DNA from: Acidimicrobiia bacterium
Lineage (GTDB): Bacteria; Actinomycetota; Acidimicrobiia; IMCC26256; PALSA-555
Length of the DNA: 13,867 nt
Assembly: GCA_017853455.1 (NCBI GenBank)
Contig: JAFMJM010000040.1
Coordinates: forward strand, 1-13,867
Direction: 5' to 3'
Shown here: positions 6,136 through 12,714 of the stretch, one piece after another
Layout: every line of letters begins with the position of its first letter
Position numbering within the stretch: position 1 is the first letter of the stretch
Translations under genes and position numbers: made by a program
Notes under the pieces: generated by a model
Databases searched by the model: none
What the model was told of the DNA's origin: nothing
Seen by the model: only the letters and a program-made list of their open reading frames with translations

Positions 6136-7319
6136 AGTCGCTCGATGATCGTCCCGGTCCCGAGGCCTCCGCCGCAGCACATGGTCACGAGTCCGTACCG
6201 GCCGTCGACCCGCTCGAGCTCGTGGAGGACCGTGGTGACGAGGCGGGAGCCGGTCGCACCGACGGGGTGCCCGAGGGCGATGGCGCCACCGTTGGGGTTG
6301 ACGACCCCGAGGTTCGGGTGGAGCTCCCGGGCCCAGGCGAGCACCACCGACGCGAACGCCTCGTTGATCTCGATCGCCTGGAAGTCGTCGATGGTGAGCC
6401 CGGTGCGGTCGAGCAGCCGACGCGTGGCGTCGATCGGGCCGGTCAGCATGAGCACGGGGTCGACGCCGACGAGGCACTGGTCGACGACCCGGGCGCGCGG
6501 GGTGAGCCCGAGCTCGCGGGCCCGACCGGCGGTGGCCAGGAGCACGGCGGCCGCGCCGTCGGTGATCTGCGACGACGTGCCGGCGGTGTGCACGCCGTCT
6601 TCTCGGGCGACGGGGGCGAGGCCCGCCAGCGACTCGAGCGAGGTGTCGCGCAGACCCTCGTCGCGCTCGACCCGGACGTGCTCGCCGGTGGGCGTGCCCT
6701 CGGCGTCGACCACGGGCGCATCGATCGGGACGACCTCGGGGGCGAACCGGTCCTCGCGCCAGGCCCGGGCGGCGCGGACCTGCGACTCGAGCCCGAAGTG
6801 GTCGCACTCCTCGCGGGTGATGCCCCACTGGGCGGCGATGCGCTCGGCGCCCTCGAACTGGCTCGTGTACTCGTAGGAGTCGAAGTACGACTTCGGCAGC
6901 GGACGCCCGGGGCCGTTGTGCACGGCGACCCCGAGCGGGATGCGGCTCATCGACTCGACGCCGGCCGACATCGCGACGTCGACGACCCCCGACGCCACGA
7001 GCGCGGCGGCGAGGTTGAAGGCCTGCTGCGAGGATCCGCACTGGGCGTCGACGGTGGTGGCGGCGGTGGTGAGGGGGAGCCCGGCGGCGAGCCAGGCCGT
7101 CCGGGTGACGTTGAAGGTCTGCTCGCCGGTCTGGGTGACACACCCGCCGACCACCTGGCCGACCGCCTGCGGGTCGACGCCGCTGCGCTCGATCACCGCC
7201 CGGAGCACCGTGCCGAGCAGATCCGCCGGGTGGACGGTGGACAGGCCGCCGTTGCGCTTCCCGAGCGGGGAGCGGGCGGCTTCGACGATCACGACGTCGG
7301 AGTCGGCGAGGGGTCGCAT
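6132..7319 (-). CDS. Thiolase family protein (acetyl-CoA C-acyltransferase)
   Basis: A 395-aa, full-length thiolase that condenses or cleaves 3-ketoacyl-CoA. The nucleophile is Cys94 in VDAQCGSSQQA; other motifs are AGVESMS, EINEAFA, GGAIALGHPVGATG with His351, and the C-terminal CxGGG with Cys381. The sequence style (YFDSYEYTSQFEGAERIA, CDHFGLESQ) is like actinobacterial degradative thiolases of fatty acid or steroid breakdown; chain specificity is not visible. The ATG at 7319 is chosen because AGAGGA lies just upstream (7323-7328); the frame above it lacks thiolase sequence. First gene of the operon with the deacetylase-like and DUF429 genes. Confidence 0.92.
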   Translation of the reverse strand: MRPLADSDVVIVEAARSPLGKRNGGLSTVHPADLLGTVLRAVIERSGVDPQAVGQVVGGCVTQTGEQTFNVTRTAWLAAGLPLTTAATTVDAQCGSSQQAFNLAAALVASGVVDVAMSAGVESMSRIPLGVAVHNGPGRPLPKSYFDSYEYTSQFEGAERIAAQWGITREECDHFGLESQVRAARAWREDRFAPEVVPIDAPVVDAEGTPTGEHVRVERDEGLRDTSLESLAGLAPVAREDGVHTAGTSSQITDGAAAVLLATAGRARELGLTPRARVVDQCLVGVDPVLMLTGPIDATRRLLDRTGLTIDDFQAIEINEAFASVVLAWARELHPNLGVVNPNGGAIALGHPVGATGSRLVTTVLHELERVDGRYGLVTMCCGGGLGTGTIIERL

Positions 7320-7369
7320 CGGTCCTCTTTCCACGGGGGCGGCGCACCGCACCCGGTGCACCGCGTCGG

Positions 7370-7375
7370 ATGGTA
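7370..7375 (-). promoter_or_regulatory. Possible -10 box (TACCAT) for the thiolase operon
   Basis: TACCAT on the minus strand would start transcription about 44 nt before the ATG at 7319, giving a leadered mRNA that fits the Shine-Dalgarno sequence AGAGGA at 7323-7328. No clear -35. Confidence 0.35.
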
Positions 7376-7421
7376 TCGGTGCGTCGGCCGCGCCCGACCG
7401 GCGGGCCGCGCCCGTCGTCGC

Positions 7422-7427
7422 TACCCT
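7422..7427 (+). promoter_or_regulatory. -10 box (TACCCT) of a leaderless promoter for the lipoprotein
   Basis: TACCCT ends 6 nt before the GTG at 7434; no Shine-Dalgarno sequence. It fixes the start immediately before a normal lipoprotein signal peptide. Confidence 0.5.
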
Positions 7428-7433
7428 GACCGG

Positions 7434-8081
7434 GTGCAGCGGGTGCGGCGGACCGTCCGGGTGATCGCCGTGGGACTCGTGGTCGGTGCCGGTGCCGTCG
7501 GGCTGGTCGGATGCGGGACCGTGCCCCGGGCGCAGACCGGAACGGTCGAGGACGCTGCCGCCGCCCGCCGGGCGACCCGGGCCCTGGCCGACGCCGAACG
7601 GCGTCAGATCGGCTGCCAGGACGTGGTGATGGGCGAGGAGCCCCGCGCCACCCCGCCCCCCGAGTTCATGGAGCACCTGACCGGGGCGATCGCCTATCCG
7701 GAGACCTGCTGGGACCGGGTGCTGTTCACCTTCGAGGCCGAGCTCGGCCAGGCGCCGCCGGGATACCAGGTCGAGTACCGCAAGCCGCCGTTCGTCGAGG
7801 GGGAGCGCGATTCGCCCGTGCAGGTCCAGGGCGAGGCGTTCCTGTACGTGACGTTCACCCCGGCGTCGCAGTTCGACGTGCGCGACCCGGCCCGACCGAT
7901 CCAGACCTACAAGGGCAATCTGCTCCTCGCGCTCGAGGGGATGCACCACGTGACGATGGTGCGCAAGGTCATCGACGGGCTCGGCACGGTGATGTGGATC
8001 ATCGGCCTCGACGAGAAGCGACCGTTCACGGTCGACGCGGTGAGCAACCCACCCCGGGTGAGCATCTTCGTCGCGCGCTGA
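7434..8081 (+). CDS. AMIN-like domain lipoprotein
   Basis: A 215-aa secreted lipoprotein. Residues 1-27 form a lipoprotein signal peptide: positive n-region (QRVRRTVR), hydrophobic core and lipobox LVGC, so Cys27 is probably lipidated. After a linker of about 40 residues, the domain starting CWDRVLFTFE and GYQVEYRKPPF, through LYVTFTPAS, to VMWIIGLDEKRPFTVDAVSNPPRVSIFV matches the AMIN-like pattern of actinobacterial lipoproteins (beta-rich, ending in a pPPRvvidv-type strand). Some AMIN-like domains are thought to bind the cell envelope; no enzymatic motif is visible. Cys at about 60 and 92 could form a disulfide. Divergent from the thiolase operon, and convergent with the MDR gene 6 bp downstream. 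Confidence 0.8.
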   Translation: MQRVRRTVRVIAVGLVVGAGAVGLVGCGTVPRAQTGTVEDAAAARRATRALADAERRQIGCQDVVMGEEPRATPPPEFMEHLTGAIAYPETCWDRVLFTFEAELGQAPPGYQVEYRKPPFVEGERDSPVQVQGEAFLYVTFTPASQFDVRDPARPIQTYKGNLLLALEGMHHVTMVRKVIDGLGTVMWIIGLDEKRPFTVDAVSNPPRVSIFVAR

Positions 8082-8087
8082 CCCCGG

Positions 8088-9032
8088 TCAGCCGGTGAGC
8101 ACGATCTTGCCGAACTTCCCGCCGGCGGCGAAGCGGTCGTAGGCGGCCGTCGCCTCGGCCAGCGGGAAGGTGGCGGTCACCGGCACGCGCAGTCGACCGG
8201 CGGCGAGGGCGGGCAGCGCGTGCCGGGCCAGCGCCCGGGCGGCGGCGGCCTTCTCCTCGAACGAGCGCGGCCGCAGGGTCGACCCCCGGATCACTCCCCG
8301 GGTGGCCATGAGGGCGCCCAGGTGGACCTCGGCCTTGGCGCCGGCGCCGATGCCGATGACCGCGATGCGGCCGTCGATGGCGAGGGTGGCCAGGTCGGTG
8401 GGGAGGTTGGGGGCGCCCACGAGCTCGAGGATCACGTCGAACGGACCGTGCGCGGCCACGTCGGCCGGGTCGGCGACCGTGACACCGTCGCCGAGCGCCG
8501 CGACGTCGGCGCGGCGGTCGGGATCTCGGACCGTGGCGGTGACCTGCGCCCCGGCGAGGACGCCGAGCTGCACCGCCGCGACCCCGACGCCGCCGGCGGC
8601 GCCGTGGACGCACAGGCGGTCGCCGACGGTGAGGCCGCACTGGGTGAAGAGCGCGTCGTGGGCGGTGGTGAACACCTCGGGGAAGCCCCCGGCCTCGGCC
8701 CAGGCGACGTCGTCGGGGACGGCGAGCGCGTGACGCTCGGGGACCCGGGCGAGCTCGGCCTGTCCGCCGCCCCCGACGACCGCCATCACCCGGTCGCCGA
8801 CGGCGAAGTCACGAACCGACGGACCGACGGCCACGACCTCGCCGGCGAGCTCCAGCCCGGGAATGTCGGGCGGCTCGCCCGGCGGCGCCGGGTAGAGGCC
8901 CCGCCGCTGCATCAGGTCGCCGCCGTTGAGCCCGGCGGCGCGGACCGCGACCAGGAGGTCGTGGTCGCCGGCGACCGGATCGGGATGCTCGCGCCACTCG
9001 AGGGCGCCGTCGACGATCGTCACTGCGTGCAC
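8088..9032 (-). CDS. Quinone oxidoreductase-type MDR protein (PIG3/Qor-like)
   Basis: A 314-aa medium-chain dehydrogenase/reductase, NADPH-dependent. The N-terminal GroES-like domain has RAAGLNGGDLMQRRGLYPAPPG and the IPGLELAGEVVAVG turn, typical of PIG3/TP53I3-type quinone reductases. The catalytic zinc Cys is absent (Asn in GLNGG), as in the non-zinc quinone reductase branch. The Rossmann domain carries HGAAGGVGVAAVQL for cofactor and a GKIVLTG end. Expected to reduce quinones or other activated carbonyls; the substrate is unknown. The GTG at 9032 is supported by TAGATT 6 nt upstream. It is divergent from the Cys-rich gene across 58 bp. Confidence 0.9.
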   Translation of the reverse strand: MHAVTIVDGALEWREHPDPVAGDHDLLVAVRAAGLNGGDLMQRRGLYPAPPGEPPDIPGLELAGEVVAVGPSVRDFAVGDRVMAVVGGGGQAELARVPERHALAVPDDVAWAEAGGFPEVFTTAHDALFTQCGLTVGDRLCVHGAAGGVGVAAVQLGVLAGAQVTATVRDPDRRADVAALGDGVTVADPADVAAHGPFDVILELVGAPNLPTDLATLAIDGRIAVIGIGAGAKAEVHLGALMATRGVIRGSTLRPRSFEEKAAAARALARHALPALAAGRLRVPVTATFPLAEATAAYDRFAAGGKFGKIVLTG

Positions 9033-9038
9033 CCCCGG

Positions 9039-9044
9039 AATCTA
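9039..9044 (-). promoter_or_regulatory. -10 box (TAGATT) of a leaderless promoter for the MDR gene
   Basis: TAGATT on the minus strand ends 6 nt before the GTG at 9032. It shares the 58-bp divergent region with the -10 box of the Cys-rich gene. Confidence 0.55.
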
Positions 9045-9077
9045 GGTCGGTTCCCGGGTCCGGACGGGAGGGCGCGC

Positions 9078-9083
9078 TACGGT
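9078..9083 (+). promoter_or_regulatory. -10 box (TACGGT) of a leaderless promoter for the Cys-rich gene
   Basis: TACGGT ends 7 nt before the GTG at 9091; no Shine-Dalgarno sequence. Confidence 0.5.
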
Positions 9084-9090
9084 CCGGCGG

Positions 9091-9456
9091 GTGGAGCACG
9101 GCGAGGTGGTGTTGGCGCTGCTCGACGAGGACGGCAACGAGCTGCTCCTCGACGCCTTCGAGGTCGACACGCTCTTCGCGCTCACCGACGCCCTCGACGC
9201 CGCGACCACGTCGGCCTGCCCGGGCTGCCGGTGCCGGGTGCTGGCCTGCCTGGCCTTCGCCGACCTGCTCGACCTCTCGGCGCCCCACACCCGGACCGAG
9301 GACCTCCTCGAGTTCGCCGACGACGCCCCGACCTCGCACTGCTACGTCGAGGACCTCGTGGCGCGCTGCACCCACCGGCGGTGGCTCGACCCCGGCCGGC
9401 GCGAGTGGGAGGCCGTCGTGCGGCGGTTCGCCGAGGTCCGGCGCGTCGTGCGCTGA
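9091..9456 (+). CDS. Orphan Cys/His-rich small protein
   Basis: A 121-aa acidic protein that I do not recognise. Cysteines cluster at 43, 46, 48 and 53 (CPGCRC...C), with further Cys84 and Cys93 and His66, His83 and His95, enough for one or two zinc sites or a redox centre. The segment before the cluster (MEHGEVVLALLDEDGNELLL) looks like a beta hairpin followed by an acidic helix (VDTLFALTDALDAAT). The C-terminus is helical and arginine-rich, possibly nucleic-acid or protein binding. No signal peptide or membrane segment. The GTG start follows a -10 box; a perfect hairpin follows the stop, so it is probably monocistronic. Confidence 0.75.
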   Translation: MEHGEVVLALLDEDGNELLLDAFEVDTLFALTDALDAATTSACPGCRCRVLACLAFADLLDLSAPHTRTEDLLEFADDAPTSHCYVEDLVARCTHRRWLDPGRREWEAVVRRFAEVRRVVR

Positions 9457-9470
9457 GGCCGGACCGCTCC

Positions 9471-9491
9471 CGGTCGTCGGGGTGACGACCG
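9471..9491. terminator. Hairpin terminator candidate between convergent genes
   Basis: CGGTCGTC and GACGACCG form a perfect 8-bp stem with a 5-nt loop (GGGGT), 14 bp after the Cys-rich gene's stop and about 38 bp before the stop of the convergent DsbA-like gene. There is no U-tract, as is usual for actinobacterial hairpin terminators; it may work in both directions. Confidence 0.55.
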
Positions 9492-9529
9492 TCCCGACCC
9501 ACGGGCCGTTCGACCGACCGCGTCGACGG

Positions 9530-10126
9530 TCAGTAGGGCAGCGTGGTCCGCTTGAACTCGTTGAGGTTGCTCCAGGCGAGGAGGTCGAGCATCCGCTCGA
9601 GGTCGTCGACGCGGCCCCGCTCCATGAAGCGCACGAACGTCGCCTGCCCGTGGGCGACGAACGTCGGGACGCCGAACACGGAGTGCTCGCGGACCATCTC
9701 GGTGTGCTCGGCGGCGAGGGTCGCCAGCGTGGCGTCGTCCTGCGCGAGTCGGGCGATGGCGGCGCCGTCGCAGCCCGCGCCCGCCACCACGTCGGTCAGG
9801 ACCTCGACGTCGCGCAGGTCGCGGCCGTGGTCGTGGCGGGCCGCGAAGAGCGCCAGATGGGCGTCGAGGAACCGGTCGGGTTCGTGGTCGCGCACGGCGA
9901 TGCCGAAGAGGAGCGCGAGGACCCCGGACCCGCGCCGCTCGGGCGGGACCTCCCAGACCGGGGGCGCGCCCTCGTCGGTCTGGTCGAGGTGGTTCTGGTC
10001 GAGCGAGAAGGCGGCGAAGCGCACGGTGTGCCCGGCGCCCTCCTGGAGCGCCCGCACCACGGCGGCGTTGCCGTTGTAGGCGAACGGGCAGCGGTAGTCG
10101 AAGGTGACGGTGAAGGCGTGGGGCAC
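9530..10126 (-). CDS. DsbA-family thioredoxin-fold protein (monothiol CPFA)
   Basis: A 198-aa protein of the DsbA/HCCA-isomerase fold, cytoplasmic since no signal is present. The N-terminal TVTFDYRCPFAYNG places Cys13 at the helix start, but the second Cys of CxxC is Ala16. The cis-proline loop VFGVPTFVAHGQA is intact. The helical insertion lies between. Loss of the resolving Cys suggests a glutaredoxin/transferase-like monothiol role, perhaps with mycothiol, or an isomerase-like one, rather than disulfide oxidation. The C-terminal end NEFKRTTLPY recalls mycothiol-dependent reductases of the Rv2466c group; that is a weak resemblance from memory. GTG start with GGGAG 5 nt upstream; 13 bp after the PAP2 stop, so probably co-transcribed. 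Confidence 0.82.
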   Translation of the reverse strand: MPHAFTVTFDYRCPFAYNGNAAVVRALQEGAGHTVRFAAFSLDQNHLDQTDEGAPPVWEVPPERRGSGVLALLFGIAVRDHEPDRFLDAHLALFAARHDHGRDLRDVEVLTDVVAGAGCDGAAIARLAQDDATLATLAAEHTEMVREHSVFGVPTFVAHGQATFVRFMERGRVDDLERMLDLLAWSNLNEFKRTTLPY

Positions 10127-10139
10127 GGTCGCTCCCGGG

Positions 10140-10643
10140 TCAGGGCCGGACGATCCGGCGGGCGAGTCGGCCGAGGGCCAGGCCGAGGACGGTCCCGCCG
10201 ACGACGTCGGCCGGGTGGTGCATCCGCACGTGGACCCGGCTGTACGCGACGAGGCCGGCCAGGACGTACCAGGCGGGGGCGCTGCGGCCCCGGGCGAGCG
10301 CCCCGGCCGCGGTGAAGGCGGTGGCGGCGTGCCCCGACGGGAACGACGAGGTCACCGGTCGGTGCAGGCCGTACGGCAACGGCTCGTCGTGGGTGAAGTG
10401 CTCCTGGGGCCGGACCCGCCGGAAGAACGACTTCACGACGCCATTGGTGAGGATCGACTCGGCGCCGAGCACCGCCCCGAGCCGCAGGACCATGGCCGGA
10501 TCCCCTTCGGCCGCGCCGCGCACGGCGCCGAGGGCGAGCCAGAGCAGGCCGTGGTCGGCGGCGCTCGACAGCGCGTAGAAGAAGCGGTCGACCGGGGTCA
10601 GCTCGGGGGTCGCCGCGTCGGCGCCGGGACCGTCGTCGGGCAC
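10140..10643 (-). CDS. PAP2-family phosphatase
   Basis: A 167-aa membrane phosphatase of the PAP2/acid phosphatase superfamily, acting on lipid or prenyl phosphates. All three catalytic motifs are intact: K-x6-RP at Lys71 to Pro79, PSGH at 102-105 and SR-x5-H-x3-D with Ser135, Arg136, His142 and Asp146. Hydrophobic segments are near 32-44, 52-70, 105-117 and 124-137, and a short one near 145-160. It is shorter than typical undecaprenyl-pyrophosphate phosphatases of the family; the substrate is not assignable. TAGCCT sits 6 nt before the GTG at 10643, overlapping the space after the RecB-like gene, so it may have its own promoter besides read-through. Confidence 0.88.
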   Translation of the reverse strand: MPDDGPGADAATPELTPVDRFFYALSSAADHGLLWLALGAVRGAAEGDPAMVLRLGAVLGAESILTNGVVKSFFRRVRPQEHFTHDEPLPYGLHRPVTSSFPSGHAATAFTAAGALARGRSAPAWYVLAGLVAYSRVHVRMHHPADVVGGTVLGLALGRLARRIVRP

Positions 10644-10649
10644 CGGGGC

Positions 10650-10655
10650 AGGCTA
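10650..10655 (-). promoter_or_regulatory. -10 box (TAGCCT) of a leaderless promoter for the PAP2 gene
   Basis: TAGCCT on the minus strand ends 6 nt before the GTG at 10643, within the 26-bp gap after the RecB-like gene. Confidence 0.45.
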
Positions 10656-10669
10656 CCGGCCCCGGTGGA

Positions 10670-11551
10670 TCAGTCCTCGGGGTCGCTCACCGGCGGTGCC
10701 GTGCCGACCCGTGTGGCCGGCCCGGCGAGGAGGTCGCGCAGCTCGTCGGCCCGTTGCGGGTCGCCGCCGTGGGCCGGGCAGTAGGGGCGGTAGGCGCAGA
10801 AGTCGCAGAGGCGACCCGGGTTGGTGCGGAACTCGTTGCGCTCGCACGCCGTCGCGATGGTGTTCCAGATGGCGGTGGTGCGGCGGGCGACGCCCGTGAG
10901 CTGCTGGGCGCTGGGCGTGGCGACGATCGCGGTCGGGCGCGACAGGTAGAGGAGCTGGATCCGGGCGGGCACGGTGCCGAAGAGACGCTCGCACATCAGG
11001 GCGTACATCTGCACCCCGGCGAGGCTCTTCTCGACGTACCGGTCGCCGGGGACCCGTCCGGTCTTGTAGTCGGAGACCACGAGGTCGCCCTCGGGGGTGC
11101 GCTCGAGGCGGTCGATCACACCGCGGACGGTGACGTCACCCAACGACGCCTGGAGCTTGAGCTCGAGCCCGACGGGCACGACCGTCGCCGGGTCCTCGAG
11201 GGCGAACGTCCGGTGGGCGAGCGCCCGGGCGTCGGCGTGGAAGGCGTCCCACTCGGCGTCGGTGAGGTCGAGGCCGGTGAAGTCGGGGTCGTCGCGCAGG
11301 TCGGCGCGGGCGTCGTCGAGGTCGCGGTCGAGTGCGGCGGCGGTCCGCTCGTCGGCGGGTCGGTCGTAGAAGCGCTCGAGGGCCCGGTGGACGAGCGTCC
11401 CCTTGCTCGAGTGCGGCGCCGGGGGCTGGGGCAGCCGGTCGAGGTACGAGAACCGGAACGCGAGCGGGCACTCCTTGAACGACGAGATCGACGACGGCGA
11501 CAACGACGCCGGGGGCTCCACCGGATCGAGGCCGAGGGTCACGGGTGCCAC
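10670..11551 (-). CDS. RecB-family PD-(D/E)XK nuclease with Fe-S cluster motif
   Basis: A 293-aa stand-alone nuclease of the RecB/AddB-C/Cas4 class. Residues 18-34 (SPSSISSFKECPLAFRF) supply Cys28; the nuclease core has His55 in GTLVHRALE, Asp147 in GVIDRLE, Asp161 and Lys163 in VSDYKTG, and Gln181/Tyr183 in VQMYALM. The C-terminal Cys249-x2-Cys252-x5-Cys258 with Cys28 makes the usual 4Fe-4S clamp. Expected to degrade or resect DNA ends; no helicase partner or Cas genes are present nearby. The GTG at 11551 is preceded by TACGGT at 6 nt; the frame above this start is not conserved-looking. First of three minus-strand genes with PAP2 and the DsbA-like gene. Confidence 0.9.
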   Translation of the reverse strand: MAPVTLGLDPVEPPASLSPSSISSFKECPLAFRFSYLDRLPQPPAPHSSKGTLVHRALERFYDRPADERTAAALDRDLDDARADLRDDPDFTGLDLTDAEWDAFHADARALAHRTFALEDPATVVPVGLELKLQASLGDVTVRGVIDRLERTPEGDLVVSDYKTGRVPGDRYVEKSLAGVQMYALMCERLFGTVPARIQLLYLSRPTAIVATPSAQQLTGVARRTTAIWNTIATACERNEFRTNPGRLCDFCAYRPYCPAHGGDPQRADELRDLLAGPATRVGTAPPVSDPED

Positions 11552-11557
11552 GGGCGC

Positions 11558-11563
11558 ACCGTA
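11558..11563 (-). promoter_or_regulatory. -10 box (TACGGT) of a leaderless promoter for the RecB-like gene
   Basis: TACGGT on the minus strand ends 6 nt before the GTG at 11551. It shares the 75-bp divergent region with the promoter of the LLM-class gene. Confidence 0.5.
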
Positions 11564-11614
11564 ACCGGCGTCGGGGTGGTCGCGGTGCCGCGCCGTCGGG
11601 GTGCCGGGGTGTCG

Positions 11615-11620
11615 TACCCT
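11615..11620 (+). promoter_or_regulatory. -10 box (TACCCT) of a leaderless promoter for the LLM-class gene
   Basis: TACCCT ends 6 nt before the ATG at 11627; no Shine-Dalgarno sequence. Confidence 0.55.
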
Positions 11621-11626
11621 CGTGCC

Positions 11627-12637
11627 ATGAAGATCGACGGTTTCGTCTCGGGTGCGACCCCCGCCGCCATCGCCGCCAACGCACGGGAGCTCGAGGCGCT
11701 CGGCTACGACGGCCTGATCTCGGCGGAGATCTCGCACGACCCGTTCCTGCCGCTCGCGATCGCCGCCGAGCACACCGAGCGCGTCGACCTCTGGACCTCG
11801 ATCGCCGTGGCGTTCGCGCGCAACCCGATGACCCTCGCCAACATCGGTCACGACCTCCAGACCTTCTCCGGCGGCCGGTTCACGCTCGGCCTCGGCAGTC
11901 AGATCAAGCCGCACATCGAGAAGCGGTTCTCGATGCCCTGGTCGCGGCCCGCCGCGCGCATGCGCGAGCTCGTGCTGGCCATGCGGGCGATCTGGCGGAC
12001 CTGGGACGAGGGGGAGCCCCTCGACTTCCGGGGCGAGTTCTACCGGCACACGTTGATGACCCCGATGTTCGTCCCCGAGTCGACGTCGTTCGGTCCGCCG
12101 GGGGTGTTCGTCGCCGGGGTCGGTCCGGTCATGACCGAGGTCGCGGGCGAGGTCGCCGACGGCCTGATCCTGCACGCCTTCACCACGGAGCGCTACGTGC
12201 GCGAGCACACGCTCCCGGCGGTCGAGCGGGGTCTGGCCAAGGCCGGGCGCGACCGGGCGGACTTCCAGATCTGCGGCCCCCTCTTCGTCGTGACCGGGAC
12301 CACCGAGGAGGAGATGGCGGCACGTGCCCGGGCCACCAAGGCCCAGATCGCCTTCTACGGCTCGACGCCCGCCTACCGCGGGGTCCTCGACCTGCACGGT
12401 TGGGGCGACCTCCACGTGGAGCTCAACCGGCTGTCGAAGCGCGGCGAGTGGGAGGCCATGGGGCAGGCCGTCGACGACGAGGTGCTCGGCACGTTCGCGG
12501 TGGTCGCCGAGCCCGAGCAGATCGGCGAGCGGGCCCGGGCGCGCTACGGCGACGTCGTCGACCGGCTGCTCTTCACCGTGCCGGTCGGGGACGACCCGGA
12601 CCGCTGGTCCCGGGCGCTGGCCGGCTTCCGGGCGTGA
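11627..12637 (+). CDS. F420-dependent LLM-class oxidoreductase (TIGR03617-like)
   Basis: A 336-aa luciferase-like monooxygenase family protein, TIM-barrel fold, cytoplasmic. Recognisable parts: MKIDGFVSG strand 1, ALGYDGLISAEISHDPFLPL, VDLWTSIAVAFARNPMTLANIGHDLQTFSGGRFTLGLGSQ (a typical LLM core), and EVADGLILHAFTT. The first residues and overall length fit the TIGR03617 group of F420-dependent enzymes of actinobacteria. The reaction is hydride transfer to or from F420H2 on an unknown substrate. It stands alone, divergent from the RecB-like gene, and is followed by an inverted repeat at 12647-12668. Confidence 0.88.
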   Translation: MKIDGFVSGATPAAIAANARELEALGYDGLISAEISHDPFLPLAIAAEHTERVDLWTSIAVAFARNPMTLANIGHDLQTFSGGRFTLGLGSQIKPHIEKRFSMPWSRPAARMRELVLAMRAIWRTWDEGEPLDFRGEFYRHTLMTPMFVPESTSFGPPGVFVAGVGPVMTEVAGEVADGLILHAFTTERYVREHTLPAVERGLAKAGRDRADFQICGPLFVVTGTTEEEMAARARATKAQIAFYGSTPAYRGVLDLHGWGDLHVELNRLSKRGEWEAMGQAVDDEVLGTFAVVAEPEQIGERARARYGDVVDRLLFTVPVGDDPDRWSRALAGFRA

Positions 12638-12646
12638 GCGTCACAC

Positions 12647-12668
12647 CCGGGACCTAGCGTCGTCCCGG
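12647..12668. repeat. Inverted repeat CCGGGAC-N8-GTCCCGG overlapping a -10 box
   Basis: Perfect 7-bp arms with an 8-nt spacer that contains TAGCGT (12655-12660), the likely -10 box of the next gene. It could terminate transcription of the LLM gene 10 bp upstream, or serve as an operator covering the promoter. The arms resemble the DosR half sites but the spacing is wrong for that factor. Confidence 0.5.
12655..12660 (+). promoter_or_regulatory. Likely -10 box (TAGCGT) for the RadC-like gene
   Basis: TAGCGT lies 54 nt before the GTG, predicting a leader of about 48 nt, which fits the GGGAGG Shine-Dalgarno sequence at 12704-12709 (5 nt before the start). Confidence 0.35.
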
Positions 12669-12714
12669 CCTCCCCTCGACCTCCCCGATCGACCTGCGAC
12701 CGTGGGAGGCCCCC

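Noticed and set aside
6136..7347. N-terminal extension of the ChbG-like frame across the thiolase gene
   Set aside because: Arg/Pro-rich out-of-frame translation of the thiolase; the GTGA overlap at 6132-6135 gives a proper start.
7344..7359. Inverted repeat GCACCG-N4-CGGTGC between the thiolase and its predicted -10 box, considered as a FadR/KstR-type operator
   Set aside because: It does not match motifs known to me for lipid regulators (for example KstR's AAC...GTT core), and the arms are short and GC-only.
7320..7949. N-terminal extension of the thiolase frame into the divergent lipoprotein
   Set aside because: The thiolase family starts at the ATG with a Shine-Dalgarno at 7323-7328; the extension is antisense to a convincing lipoprotein gene.
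11552..12415. N-terminal extension of the RecB-like frame across the LLM-class gene
   Set aside because: Antisense to the LLM-class oxidoreductase; nuclease homology begins right after the GTG at 11551, which has its own -10 box.
12654..12669. CTAGCGTCGTCCCGGC region considered as another DosR box
   Set aside because: The GGGAC/GTCCC halves here are 8 bp apart instead of 4, which does not fit the regulator's known spacing.
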